This document shows positions 16,941 through 26,797 of a DNA stretch of 64,000 nt, one piece after another. Below the pieces are notes generated by a model. The model did no database searches and had not been told where the DNA came from. It saw only the letters and a program-made list of their open reading frames with translations. A program made the translations under genes and the position numbers. Source of the stretch: Streptomyces caeruleatus (GTDB lineage: Bacteria > Actinomycetota > Actinomycetes > Streptomycetales > Streptomycetaceae); the NCBI RefSeq assembly GCF_001514235.1, contig NZ_KQ948935.1, forward strand, positions 124,001 through 188,000. Direction: 5' to 3'. Position 1 is the stretch's first letter; the number at the start of each line of letters is the position of its first letter.

Positions 16941-19919
16941 GTGGGGTTGCGTCAGCGCGGGAAAGAGGTGTGGCGGGACTCGGTGCCGAGCGCTGCCGCC
17001 GGCCTGGTTTTGGACCTGTGCGAGGAGCTGATCGACGGCTATGCCCGGCGTCGCGGCCCGATGCCGGTAGTGGTCGTGCACGCGGCCGGACAGGCCCCGG
17101 AGAGCCGACACGACCAAGAGGTCAGGGAACTCGTCGAACTCGTGCACCGGGCACAGAAGCCACGATGGTTGCTGTCTCGCAGAGTGGCCCCGCCCACCGA
17201 CCAGGACGGCCTGCCGACCTCGTCGAATTCCCCGTCCGGCGGCGAGCCCGGCCTGGACCACCGGGCGTATGCGGCGGCGACGGCGCTGGTGAAGAATGTC
17301 GCTGAGGGGGTGTGGGAAAACCACAACCGCTCCCAGTACCGCCCGTACGGCATGCCGCGGTCACAACTGCTGGCCGCACTCGATCAGGCTCTCAGTGAAC
17401 AGGCCGACACCGGCGATGGGGTGCCGGACGCTCGCGCTGTCGTGGCCACACTGGCGGAACGGCGCTGGCAGCCCAGCCCCCGGCGCGAACCCACCGGGTT
17501 CTGGCGGATGCTGGGAACGACGCTGAGTCCGACCACGGCGCTGGGCGCGGCGGTGGTGGCCTGCTTGGGGGTGCTGGCCGCGAAGCTGGACTCCTGGCCG
17601 CTGACATTCGCGATGTTGACGGTCCTGCTGGTGCCGGCGGCCGGTTACTGGATCCGGCGCTGGATGCCACCGCTCTCGATGGGCTCCGGCTGCCGCTGGT
17701 TGGCCACCACGACCTTCCCCCTGACCTTGAGTACCGAGGCACCCGTCTGGTCGCTGTGGCATCCCAGGCTGTCCCGGGCCACGCTGGAGGAGCGCGCCGT
17801 CGAAGTGGTCCGTCAGATGCTGACGGCGGCCGGATTCAGCGGCACGGCGGACGCCGGGGAGGGAGTGTCCGCCCAGGATGCGGCGCGCCAGTTCTGTCTG
17901 CAACTGCGCACTCTGGCCCTGCTGGAGGATCTGCGCGAGAACCACCGGCCGGCCTGGGACCTCAGACACCGCAAGCGGACGGTCCCCCCGCTGCTGATCA
18001 TTCCCCGGGCCAGTCGGGACAACGGCGCGCTGCCGTTCCTCCGAGCGATCAGTGACGTACGCAGCCGACGCAGTGAGCAGGATCCGCTCCTGGTGGTCGC
18101 CGGGGTCGGCCACGGCGACCTGGCCGGCCTGCGTGAGCGCACCCCGCTGCCGCTGCCCACGCCGGACGCCTACCGCCGCGACCCGGCCAAGCTCTACGAG
18201 ACCTGGGTGGAGCGCAGTCTGCGCACCGGCCAGGCACCGAGCATGAACGCCGCTCTGCCGTGGGTCATGCCGGTGGCTCTGACTGGGGAACTCCTCACCC
18301 CTTACAACCCGAACGCCGAGATCCATCGACGCAGCACCTGCCGCGTACGGCGCAGTCCCTGGCTCCTTTGGTCGCGGTGGACCCTGGTCGCTGGGTGTGT
18401 CCTCACCACGACCGGTGCGGCGACCTATTACGACGGCCTGACGGACAGCTACTGCGGCGGCCCGGAGGTCGTGTGGAACCGTGACCTCGTACGCAAGGAC
18501 GGTGAGTGCGTCGGGGTGGTGACCGGCTCCCCGCTGCCTGTCGACGAGAAGGCCCGGGAACTCGGCGCCGGGGGGAAGAAGATCGGTCTGAAGGAGCTGC
18601 AGGACAGGATCGCCGAGGCAAACGAGGCCCTGGCCGAGGACAAGCCGTACGTAACCGTCGTCTTCGCGGGCGCGTTGACGGCGCGGCCGCCCGACCTCGG
18701 CGAGGCGGACGACGTGGTGCGCCAACTGGCCGGGGTGTATCTGGCCCAGCGTCGGATCAACGATCCCAAGCAGACCAACGACTTCCTCCAGATGAAGGTC
18801 GTGATCGCCAACGGCGCTCAAGGCATGCAGCACCAGAAGGACATGGCCGCCAGGATCGTCGCCTACGCCCGCCGCGACCCCACCGTCGTGGGCGTCGTCG
18901 GCATGGGGATCCACACCCGCACCAGCGAGGCAGCCCTCGGTGAACTCCAGAAGGCGGGTCTGGCTGTGATCGGCACGACCAATTCCGCCACGCATCTGGC
19001 CGAGCGGTACCACAACTACGTGAGCCTGGCCCCTACCAACAGCGCGCAGGCATCCGCCCTGACGGCCACGCTGGGTCAGGCCCAGCAGGGGGACGCGGTG
19101 GTCTTGGTACCGCAGGAGCCGGGCGGAGCCAACTCCACATACAGCGCCGACCAGGCCACATCAGCCGAGAAGGCGCTGCGGGACGCAGGATTCAACCGGC
19201 CGAAGCGGATCTCATACCCGCTCCGCGGCACCAGTGGGGTGCTGGACGCAGCCGCCCGGTCGATCTGCCAGGACGGGATCGGTGTGGTCTATTTCGCTGG
19301 CCGATCGAGCCACATCGCCTCTCTGATGACGGAGTTGGGCCAGCACACTGGTTGCGGCGACAAACAGCATCCGGTGACGGTCCTGTCCGGGGACGACATG
19401 ACCAAGAAGCCGTTCAAGGGCGCGAACCTCACCTTCCCCGAGGGCGTCCGGCTGCGCTACGCCTCCCTCACCTACGAGAAGCAACTCAAGAAGCTGCTCC
19501 TTTACGGCATCGCGAAGCAGGCGTTCGGTGCGCCGCGCATGCCTACCTGGCAGGACGAACTCTTCACCGACGGTTTCGCCGCTCTGTCCTACGACGCTGC
19601 GTACGCCCTGCACGAGGCCGCACAAGACGCCGGGGTTCCCGGCTACGGCAGTGCGCCGGCCGTGCTGGCAGCACTGCACTCGGTCGACTTCAGCGGGGGA
19701 GCGACGGGGCACATCAGTTTCCGCAACGCGGACGTGGCCGACCCGGACCTGCGCGGCCACGGATTCGGGCTCTACGAGGTCACCCAGCCGGGCACGGGAG
19801 CGACGCTACAGGTCGAACTCCTCGGCGGTCGCCCTGCCGGCCTTCTCCCCCTCAAGCAGGCGAATTGCGGGCAGCAGGATCAGGAAGCGCCTGCTTCGTC
19901 CGCGACAGGAGGTTCGTGA
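16941..19919 (+). CDS. Membrane protein with extracellular branched-chain amino-acid-binding-like domain
   Basis: About 992 residues from GTG 16941 (in-frame GTGs at 16869 and 16914 are possible; a G-rich site CGGGGGCGG precedes 16941). Order: cytoplasmic region (about 1-190), two hydrophobic segments (197-215, 219-237), second cytoplasmic region (240-470), a third hydrophobic segment (475-495), then an extracellular domain (about 520-975). The last reads like a periplasmic binding protein of the Leu/Ile/Val type (DPTVVGVVGMGIHTRTSEA, VIGTTNSATHLAERYHNYVS, VLSGDDMTKKPF). It is fused to a membrane anchor with no ABC permease or ATPase nearby, so it looks like a ligand receptor rather than a transporter part. 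The cytoplasmic parts are unassigned. Confidence 0.7.
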   Translation: MGLRQRGKEVWRDSVPSAAAGLVLDLCEELIDGYARRRGPMPVVVVHAAGQAPESRHDQEVRELVELVHRAQKPRWLLSRRVAPPTDQDGLPTSSNSPSGGEPGLDHRAYAAATALVKNVAEGVWENHNRSQYRPYGMPRSQLLAALDQALSEQADTGDGVPDARAVVATLAERRWQPSPRREPTGFWRMLGTTLSPTTALGAAVVACLGVLAAKLDSWPLTFAMLTVLLVPAAGYWIRRWMPPLSMGSGCRWLATTTFPLTLSTEAPVWSLWHPRLSRATLEERAVEVVRQMLTAAGFSGTADAGEGVSAQDAARQFCLQLRTLALLEDLRENHRPAWDLRHRKRTVPPLLIIPRASRDNGALPFLRAISDVRSRRSEQDPLLVVAGVGHGDLAGLRERTPLPLPTPDAYRRDPAKLYETWVERSLRTGQAPSMNAALPWVMPVALTGELLTPYNPNAEIHRRSTCRVRRSPWLLWSRWTLVAGCVLTTTGAATYYDGLTDSYCGGPEVVWNRDLVRKDGECVGVVTGSPLPVDEKARELGAGGKKIGLKELQDRIAEANEALAEDKPYVTVVFAGALTARPPDLGEADDVVRQLAGVYLAQRRINDPKQTNDFLQMKVVIANGAQGMQHQKDMAARIVAYARRDPTVVGVVGMGIHTRTSEAALGELQKAGLAVIGTTNSATHLAERYHNYVSLAPTNSAQASALTATLGQAQQGDAVVLVPQEPGGANSTYSADQATSAEKALRDAGFNRPKRISYPLRGTSGVLDAAARSICQDGIGVVYFAGRSSHIASLMTELGQHTGCGDKQHPVTVLSGDDMTKKPFKGANLTFPEGVRLRYASLTYEKQLKKLLLYGIAKQAFGAPRMPTWQDELFTDGFAALSYDAAYALHEAAQDAGVPGYGSAPAVLAALHSVDFSGGATGHISFRNADVADPDLRGHGFGLYEVTQPGTGATLQVELLGGRPAGLLPLKQANCGQQDQEAPASSATGGS

Positions 19920-19937
19920 GGCACGCGCCGACGGACC

Positions 19938-22900
19938 TTACGCCCCCCGCTGCCGCAGCGCCGACCCCGACCTCCCCTTCACGACCTCCAGCTGCGCGTG
20001 GATCCGCCGCCGCAGATCGGCGACATGGCTGACGATGCCGACGCTGCGGTCGCGCTCGCGCAGGGAGTCGAGGACGTCGAGGACCTCGTCGAGGGTCTGG
20101 TCGTCGAGGCTGCCGAAGCCCTCGTCGATGAAGAGGGTGTCGAGGCGGACTCCGCCAGCCTCGTCGGTGACGACGTCCGCGAGGCCGAGGGCGAGGGCGA
20201 GGGAGGCGAAGAAGGTCTCGCCGCCGGAGAGGGTCGCCGTGTCGCGCTCGCGGCCGGTCCAGGCGTCGACGACGTGCAGTCCGAGGCCGCTGCGGCCCCG
20301 GCCGGCCCGGTCGTCGGAGTGGACGAGGGTGTAGCGGCCGGACGACATGCGCTGCAGACGTGCGGTCGCGGCGGCGGCGACCTGTTCCAGGCGGGCCGCC
20401 AGGACATAGGACTCAAGGCGCATCTTGCGTTCGTTGTCCGCCGAGGTGCCCGCGGTGAGGGCGGCGAGGCGGGCGACGCGGTCGTACTCCGCACGCAGCG
20501 GGGCGAGTTGGCGTACGGCGGTGGTGGCGCGCGCGGACAGCCGGTCGAGTTCGGTGCAGCGCCGGGCGGCGGCGTCACGCGCGGAGGCGGCGTCGCGGAC
20601 CCGCTGGGCCGCCGCTGAAGCGGCCCGCTCGGCGGTCTGGACGTCGGCGGGCGCCTGCTGGGCGGCGGCCGCGGTGTCGGTTTCGGCGAGGACGGCTCGT
20701 ACGGCGGCCTCCTCCGACTGCCAGGCGTCCAGCCGACGTTGCAGCTCGCGGTGCGCGGCGTCGTCGAGGAGTGCGGCGGCCGCGGCCTGCGGGGTGTCGA
20801 ACCCGGCGCGGAAGGCGGCGTCCGCGAGGCGGGCGTCGGCGTCCTTGAGCCGCTGGGCGGCGTCCTCCGCGGCGCGCGCGGTGTCGGCGGCGTCGGTGAG
20901 CAGCTGGGCCTGCCGCTCCAGTTGGGCGGCTCGCGCGGCCACGCTGTCGGCGGCGCCCCGGGCCTGGGTCAACTCCCCCTCCAGCGTGGCCCTTTCCCGG
21001 TCCAGGCGCTCACGGTGCCCCACCCGGGAGGCCACCCTGACCGCCGCCTGCTGGCGGTCGGCGGTGCGCCGCTCGTACTCCGCCTCGGCCCGGCGCAGCT
21101 CCTCGTGAGCCGGGTGCAGAGCGGACGCGTCCCGGCGGGCCTGCGCGTAGCGGCGCTCCAACTCCTCGTACTGTGCGGCGAGTTGCCCGGTCGACGCGTC
21201 CCCGGCCTCGGCGGTGGCGGCGGCCAGTGCCTCGCGTACGACGCCCAGGTGCCGTTCCTTCTCGGCGTGCTGCTCCTCCGCCTGCTGGTAGGCGGTCAGT
21301 GCGCGCTCCTCCGCCTCCCGGTCCACGTGTCCGGCGTCCTTGCGGGCGGGGGCGGGGTGGTCGGTGGCGCCGCAGACCGCGCAGGGCGTGCCGGTCTCCA
21401 GCTGGGCGGCCAGTTCGGCGGCGATGCCGTTCAGCCGCCGCTCCTTGACGTCGAGCCAGTGCGCCTTGGCCGCCAGGACCCGTTGGTGGGCGAGCCGGGC
21501 CTGGTCGGCGGCCGTGTCCGTGTCGCCGGCCAGCTGGTCGCGCAGCCGTGCGGCGCCGAGCCGCTGCTGGGCGGGGTCGCGCTGGACGGCGAGCTGCTCG
21601 GCGCGGGTCGCGGCCTGCTGGGCGGTGTCGATACGGGTCTGGAGCGCGGCGCGGCTCTCCTCCCACCCGGCGAGCCAGTCCTCGGCGTCCTGGAGCAGGC
21701 CCTCGTCGGCCCGTTCCTGCCGGTCCAGTTCGTCGCGCTCGCCGACGAGGTCGGCCAGCCGCTGCTCGGCGCGGCGGGCGGACTCCAGGCCGCCCAGTTC
21801 CTCGGCGGCCCGGCGCGCGGCGGCGGCGAGGCGCTCCGCCGGGAGGGCCGGGATGGGAAGTGCCGCGGTCTGTCGCTGGTCGTCTGCCGCGCCGTCGTGG
21901 CTGGTCTCGCCCACGCGGCGGAGCCGCACATCGACACGGCTCGCGCCCCTTGCGGGCGCTGCCGAACCGGCGGCGATTCCGATCCCCGTGTCCACATCGG
22001 CGAAGGCTGCCCGCAGTTGGGCACGCGCATCCGCCTCGGCGGCGGCTGCCCGCCGGTGTTCGATGTCGGCGGCCTCTCGCAGTTGCAGGGCCGGTGCGAC
22101 CGTCTCGGCCTTGCGGGCCCGTTCCATGCGGGCCTGGGCCTCGCGGTAGGCGGAGGCACGCGACTCCAGCAGCCTCGCCCGCTCCCGCGCATCGGCGAAC
22201 CGCCCCTGGAGTCTGGCCACTTCGCGTACGTCGCCCAGGGCCCGGTCGGCGGCGGCCTGCGCGGATTCGGCGGCGAGGAGGCGGCAGTGGGCGACGGTGA
22301 GCTGCTCGCGGGCGGTGCTGCGGGCGACCGCCGCGGCGCCGAGGACGGTGTCCGCCAGGCCCGGCTCGCCCGGTGCGAGGTCGGGCAGTGGCATGGCGTC
22401 GCCCGCCGCCTGCTGCATCCGGTGCGCGTCGGCGAGCAGCGCGGCGTCACCGTCCCGTACCTGGGCCTCGGCGGCACGTCGGCGCTCGGCGAGGCGCTTT
22501 TCGACGTCGGCGAAGCGGTGGGTGTCGAAGAGGCGGCCGAGCAGCCGGCCGCGGGCCTCGGCGTCGGCGCGCAGGAAGCGGGCGAAGTCGCCCTGGGGCA
22601 GCAGCACGACCTGGCAGAACTGCTCCCGGCTCATGCCGAGCAGCTGGGTGATCTCCTCGCCGATCTCCTGGTGCGAGCGGCTGAGGTCCTTCCACGCCGC
22701 GGCCTGCGGGTCGTACTCGCGCAGCCAGCTCTGCGCCTTGTCGAGCGTCGTGCCGGTGCCGCGCTTCTTGGGACGCTCCCAGGGGGGCTGCCGGGTGACC
22801 TCCAACCGGCGTCCGGCGACGGTGAGTTCGAGGCGGACCTCGGTGCGGGTGCCGGCCGCGGCGTGGTCGCTGCGCAGGGTCATGCCCTGGCCGCTCTGGC

Positions 22901-23078
22901 GGGCGCCCGGCACCGAGCCGTAGAGGGCGTAGCACACGGCGTCGAGGACGGAGGTCTTGCCGGCGCCGGTCGGTCCGTGCAGCAGGAAGAGGCCGGCCAG
23001 GGACAGCGCGTCGAAGTCGACGCTCTGCGATCCGCCGAAGGGCCCGAACGCCGTCACGTCGAGACGGTGCAGCCTCAC
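19938..23078 (-). CDS. sbcC: Exonuclease subunit SbcC (Rad50-like SMC ATPase)
   Basis: 1046 residues. Walker A is GPTGAGKTSVLD near residue 35; the ABC signature LSGGETFFASLALALGLADV and Walker B (DTLFIDEGFGSLD) are at the C-terminus. Long Ala/Arg/Glu-rich coiled coils flank a central zinc hook (GTPCAVCGATDHP, CxxC). With SbcD it forms the Mre11-Rad50-type complex that opens DNA hairpins and trims double-strand ends. Its GTG start overlaps the sbcD stop (GTGA at 23075-23078), so the pair is coupled. Confidence 0.95.
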   Translation of the reverse strand: MRLHRLDVTAFGPFGGSQSVDFDALSLAGLFLLHGPTGAGKTSVLDAVCYALYGSVPGARQSGQGMTLRSDHAAAGTRTEVRLELTVAGRRLEVTRQPPWERPKKRGTGTTLDKAQSWLREYDPQAAAWKDLSRSHQEIGEEITQLLGMSREQFCQVVLLPQGDFARFLRADAEARGRLLGRLFDTHRFADVEKRLAERRRAAEAQVRDGDAALLADAHRMQQAAGDAMPLPDLAPGEPGLADTVLGAAAVARSTAREQLTVAHCRLLAAESAQAAADRALGDVREVARLQGRFADARERARLLESRASAYREAQARMERARKAETVAPALQLREAADIEHRRAAAAEADARAQLRAAFADVDTGIGIAAGSAAPARGASRVDVRLRRVGETSHDGAADDQRQTAALPIPALPAERLAAAARRAAEELGGLESARRAEQRLADLVGERDELDRQERADEGLLQDAEDWLAGWEESRAALQTRIDTAQQAATRAEQLAVQRDPAQQRLGAARLRDQLAGDTDTAADQARLAHQRVLAAKAHWLDVKERRLNGIAAELAAQLETGTPCAVCGATDHPAPARKDAGHVDREAEERALTAYQQAEEQHAEKERHLGVVREALAAATAEAGDASTGQLAAQYEELERRYAQARRDASALHPAHEELRRAEAEYERRTADRQQAAVRVASRVGHRERLDRERATLEGELTQARGAADSVAARAAQLERQAQLLTDAADTARAAEDAAQRLKDADARLADAAFRAGFDTPQAAAAALLDDAAHRELQRRLDAWQSEEAAVRAVLAETDTAAAAQQAPADVQTAERAASAAAQRVRDAASARDAAARRCTELDRLSARATTAVRQLAPLRAEYDRVARLAALTAGTSADNERKMRLESYVLAARLEQVAAAATARLQRMSSGRYTLVHSDDRAGRGRSGLGLHVVDAWTGRERDTATLSGGETFFASLALALGLADVVTDEAGGVRLDTLFIDEGFGSLDDQTLDEVLDVLDSLRERDRSVGIVSHVADLRRRIHAQLEVVKGRSGSALRQRGA

Positions 23079-24238
23079 CGCGCCACCTCCCTCACGGCCT
23101 CGTCGGCCCGCACCGCGTCGAACGCGTCCCGCAGGACACCCTGTTCGTCCTGGTCGGGCCCGGCGCCGCGCACATGCGCCACGAAGTCCTCCGCGATCTC
23201 CTGGTCACTTCGCCCGGCGAGCCGCCGCGCATAGGACACGTCGGGGTCGTCGGGCGCCCGCTCGGGGGCGAAGACGAGGCTCAGCGTGTGCGGGAAGCGC
23301 TCGGCGAGACGGGCCATCGGGTCGGCGGGGCGCACCGTGTCCGTGAGCGTGGCCTCGACCCACGCCTCCTCGTGCCGGGCGAGCCCGGGGTCGGCGAGCA
23401 GTTCCTCCAGCGTCCCCCGGATCCGGGCCAGCGCGCGCGGCACCGGGCAGTCGACGCGCTCGGCGGTGACCGCGCCATCGGCGTCCAGGTCGACGAGCCA
23501 CATGCTCTTGCGGTGCTCGGCCTCCGAGAAGGAGTACGGCAGCGGCGAGCCGGAGTAGCGGACGCGCTCGGTGATGGTCTGGCAGCCGTGCAGATGGCCC
23601 AGCGCCGCGTAGTCGACGCCGTCGAAGACCCCGGCGGGCACCGCGGCCACCCCGCCGACGGTGATGTCCCGCTCGCTGTCGCTGACCTCGCCTCCGGTGA
23701 CGAAGGCGTGCGCGAGGACGACCGACCGCGTGCCGGGCGCGCGTGCGGCGAGGTCGGCGCGCACCCGGTCCATGGCCGCGGCGAGCACGGCCTCGTGCCC
23801 CGCCTTCTCGACCCCGAACGCGTCCTTCACCAGGGCGGGTTCCAGATACGGCAGCCCGTAGAAGGCCACGTCGCCGAAGTCGTCCCGCAGCACGACCGGC
23901 GTACCGCACGCCGCCGCCTCGGTCCGCAGATGGATGCCCGCACGGTCGATCAGCCCGGCACCGACGCCGAGCCGGCGTGCCGAGTCGTGGTTCCCGGAGA
24001 TCATCACCGTCGGCACACCGAGGTCGGCGAGCCGGTGCAGCACGTCGTCGAACAGCTCGACCGCGGCGAGCGGCGGCACCGCCCGGTCGTACACGTCCCC
24101 CGACACGACGACGGCGTCCACGCGGCGCTCCCGCACGGTCGTGACCAGGTGGCCGATGAACCCGGTCTGGGCGCCGAGCATGTTCACCCGGTGGAAGGCC
24201 CGGCCCAGATGCCAGTCGGATGTGTGCAGAATTCTCAA
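23075..24238 (-). CDS. sbcD: Exonuclease subunit SbcD (Mre11-like nuclease)
   Basis: 387 residues from TTG 24238 with GGAG seven bases upstream. Metallophosphoesterase motifs: LHTSDWHLGR (metal ligands), VVVSGDVYDRAVPP, MISGNHDS, and LGHLHGCQ. It is the manganese-dependent nuclease partner of SbcC, encoded upstream in the same operon. Slightly shorter than E. coli SbcD, normal for actinobacteria. Confidence 0.95.
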   Translation of the reverse strand: MRILHTSDWHLGRAFHRVNMLGAQTGFIGHLVTTVRERRVDAVVVSGDVYDRAVPPLAAVELFDDVLHRLADLGVPTVMISGNHDSARRLGVGAGLIDRAGIHLRTEAAACGTPVVLRDDFGDVAFYGLPYLEPALVKDAFGVEKAGHEAVLAAAMDRVRADLAARAPGTRSVVLAHAFVTGGEVSDSERDITVGGVAAVPAGVFDGVDYAALGHLHGCQTITERVRYSGSPLPYSFSEAEHRKSMWLVDLDADGAVTAERVDCPVPRALARIRGTLEELLADPGLARHEEAWVEATLTDTVRPADPMARLAERFPHTLSLVFAPERAPDDPDVSYARRLAGRSDQEIAEDFVAHVRGAGPDQDEQGVLRDAFDAVRADEAVREVAR

Positions 24239-24440
24239 GACGCCGCTCCGACCCGCACGCTTCCCCCTACCTCACCTGGACCCGGCACCAAACGGGCACG
24301 GCCCTCGCTTTCCGCACCGACCACGCTAACGCCTGCCGGCACCTGGACCATCACGGGCTTCGGACTGCCCTGGACATCTGCCCTTGAATATCCCTGGATG
24401 TCCGTAGATATCCGCAGAGTTCAGCGACGACCCAAAAGCT

Positions 24441-24454
24441 TGTGAGCGCTTGCT
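24441..24454 (+). promoter_or_regulatory. LacI-family-type operator half-palindrome
   Basis: TGTGAGCGCTTGCT with AGCGCT core (24445-24450) fits the loose LacI-family pattern TGnnAGCGCTnnCA in all but the last base. It lies about 200 bases upstream of sbcD and just before a lipoprotein pseudogene, so it may be a relic of that gene's control. Confidence 0.3.
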
Positions 24455-24483
24455 GCCCGCACTATGAGCAAACGATGTCAGCG

Positions 24484-24944
24484 GGCGGAACGCGGCATCC
24501 GGGCTGCTCTCGACGAGCTGCGGCGTCGGCTCCACGGGCCCCGTCCCGGTCGGCGCCCCGGCCTCCGGACTACGCGCGGACAGCCGGACCGACTACGCCC
24601 ACCTGTACTTCGTCGGCCCTTATGGCACCCAGGCCGTCCCCCGCGAAGTGGACGCGCCCGCCACCCCGCAACAGGCCCTCGACCTCCTCCTCAAGGGCCC
24701 GCGCGGGTCGCCGGCGGTGCCGTCGACCTCTACCTTCCGGTGCCGGTGGCGAACATGAGCGGCGGCGGTCTCGGCCTCGGTCAGATCATCTGCACGGCGG
24801 CCAACGCGGCCGTACCAGGCGCCGGACAACCCACCGAAGTGGACGTACGGGTCCATGAGGAGGGTTACGCGACGGCGTGGGCCGTGCGGTGCGACGCGGC
24901 GGGGAACGTCGTTCCCGTGCCCGGCTGGAGGCCGGCCACCCGCT
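24484..24944 (+). pseudogene. GerMN-domain lipoprotein remnant
   Basis: Reading frames stitched together give a truncated lipoprotein: a lipobox-like LLSTSCGVGS, then YAHLYFVGPYGTQAVPREV and TPQQALDLLLKGP in one frame, and after a frame change near 24700 GAVDLYLPVPVAN, LGLGQIICTAANAAVPG, TEVDVRVHEEGY and VRCDAAGNVVPVPG in another. This pattern (LYFV..., PATPQQALD.LL.GP, QIVCTA) is typical of GerMN-type lipoproteins. The signal peptide start is missing. The tail meets the convergent kinase gene. Confidence 0.6.
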
Positions 24945-26797
24945 CAGTCCGCCCCGACGATCTGGAGCTTCTGCACCGGCCCGTGCGTTCCGGTCCACTC
25001 CTCCCACACGGACCGGGGCCCGTCCTGGGCGAGACAGACGGCGAGCAGGCGGCCGTCGGCGGTCCGGGTGAGCCTGACCCGGTGGGCGGGCTCCCCGATG
25101 TGCCAGGTACTGGAGTCGGTCGAGGTGGTCACGGACACGGTGAGCCCGTCGGCGGCGGCGTCGGCCCGGACGTTCAGACGACGGTCCCCGAGCAGGGCGA
25201 CATCGACCGTGTCGGCTCCGGCGGGGCGTGACTCCTCCACGCACAGCCAGCCGTCGGCGAAGTGATCGCACCAGATCTCCCGGTTGCCGTCCGGCCGCAG
25301 CAAGGCGGCCTCCAGCTCACCCCACACGTTGAGGGCGAGGGCGGCGCGGGTGGCTGGGGCGTCGCTGACGGGGCGGCGGAGGGGCAGTCCGCCCGACGAT
25401 TCGGGCCAGGCCCACAGTTCCACCCGGTCCGGGAGTCCGACCAGGACACAGGGGCGGCCGTCGCGGTCACGGGAGGCGGCCAGCACCTCGGCCGGAGCGC
25501 CGGTCGACGCCGACAGCCGACTCCGCGCCGGCGGGGGTTCGCCCTCGCGGCCAGGAAGCCCTGGGTACAGATGAACGCCGGAGCCGTGCCCTGCCCAGAG
25601 CAGCGCGGGCATGCCGTGCGTGTTCAGGGCGACGATGCTCCGCACGTCCCCGGCCAGCTCACGCCAGCGGTCGGCGGTGCCCAGCCAGAGCGCGCCGCGC
25701 GCGTCGACCGCGGCGACGCCCGAACCACCCTGCGGGCCGGACAGGCAGGCGACGGCCCGGATTCCGCGGGGAGCGCCCGCGGCGAACGGCGGACGATGCG
25801 ATGGCTGGCCCGGTGCGTCGTACCAGCGCAGTCCGGAGGGTCCGCCGGTCACCACCAGGGGATGGCCGATCCCCGCCGGCAGGACATCGACGCAGGTGTG
25901 CGGGGCGTCCCGGTCGGCGACCAGCAGGTCCCGCAGCTCCTCGGCCCAGGCCGTCAACGGCGCGGGGCGCCGGGCGGGTTCCGGGTCGAGAGCGCGTACC
26001 AGGCAGTCGGCGACCTGAACCGAGTAGCCGTACGACACGAGCTGACGGTGTGTCATACGCGCCGGGTCGTAGTCGCCCAGGGGGCCCAGTTCGGGCAGCA
26101 GCAGCGCGCGGGCCACGGCGCCGACGGAGAAGCGGTCCCGGGCGGGGTCCGGGCGTTCGCGGTCGCGTTCCCCGTTCTCGTCCTCGGGGGCATAACCCGG
26201 TGTGTACGGGATCAGCGTCAGTTCTCTCCCCAGCGGGGTGAGGAAGGTGATGTCGATCAGCTGGACCTGGCCGTCCTCGGTGACCAGGACGTTGCCGCCG
26301 GATATGTCCTGGTGCACATAGCCGAGGTCGTGGAGCCGGTCCACGATCACGCACAGCGCGCGCAGCACCTCGGCCCGGGCGACCGCGTCGGCCGTCGAGG
26401 ACTCGGCCCACAGGTCGGCGGGCGTGCCGTCGTACCACGGTGAGACCAGGTAGAGGATCTGTGCACCGGAGGGCCGCTGCCGCGCCGGCCGCGGCACCGG
26501 TCCGACGAAATACTGGTAGGGGGTGGCCAGGCCGGGGATGTCGAGGCCGAACCGTCGGTGCACGCTGTCGGCCCAGCGCTCCCGCCAGGCGGCGCGCTGC
26601 TCCGGCGTGACGTCTCCCTCCTCGGAGGTGAGGATCTTCAGCGCGCAGTGGCTCTCGCCGCCGTCCCGGAGCCTGCGGGAGGCGCGCCAGACCTCGCCCT
26701 CGCCCCCGGTGTGCAGATGGCTGACGAGGGTGTACTCCTCGGGTCTCTCGGGAGGCCCGCACTGCCAGTCCGGTTCCCAGCGGGGGACCCGGTTCAC
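24944..26797 (-). CDS. Degenerate protein kinase with propeller-like C-terminus
   Basis: 617 residues, last gene of a four-gene operon. Kinase domain about 20-290: glycine loop LHTGGEGEVW, Lys54 in CALKIL, catalytic loop HQDISGGNV (H162, D164, N169), and DIT (182-184) where DFG is usual. K, D and N are kept, so activity is possible, but HQD and DIT are atypical. Residues about 300-617 have repeated short blocks (GALWLGTADRW, ALLWAGHGSGVHL, CVLVGLPDRVELW, RLLAVCLAQDG) that look like beta-propeller blades. No transmembrane segment. Its GTG overlaps the vWA gene stop (26794-26797). Confidence 0.75.
   Translation of the reverse strand: MNRVPRWEPDWQCGPPERPEEYTLVSHLHTGGEGEVWRASRRLRDGGESHCALKILTSEEGDVTPEQRAAWRERWADSVHRRFGLDIPGLATPYQYFVGPVPRPARQRPSGAQILYLVSPWYDGTPADLWAESSTADAVARAEVLRALCVIVDRLHDLGYVHQDISGGNVLVTEDGQVQLIDITFLTPLGRELTLIPYTPGYAPEDENGERDRERPDPARDRFSVGAVARALLLPELGPLGDYDPARMTHRQLVSYGYSVQVADCLVRALDPEPARRPAPLTAWAEELRDLLVADRDAPHTCVDVLPAGIGHPLVVTGGPSGLRWYDAPGQPSHRPPFAAGAPRGIRAVACLSGPQGGSGVAAVDARGALWLGTADRWRELAGDVRSIVALNTHGMPALLWAGHGSGVHLYPGLPGREGEPPPARSRLSASTGAPAEVLAASRDRDGRPCVLVGLPDRVELWAWPESSGGLPLRRPVSDAPATRAALALNVWGELEAALLRPDGNREIWCDHFADGWLCVEESRPAGADTVDVALLGDRRLNVRADAAADGLTVSVTTSTDSSTWHIGEPAHRVRLTRTADGRLLAVCLAQDGPRSVWEEWTGTHGPVQKLQIVGAD

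Noticed and set aside
20739..23234. Plus-strand ORF of 831 residues over sbcC
   Set aside because: Gly/Leu-rich shadow of the SbcC coiled coil.
24464..25231. Intact gene from the ORF at 24464
   Set aside because: It joins unrelated frames of a decayed lipoprotein and runs into the convergent kinase gene.
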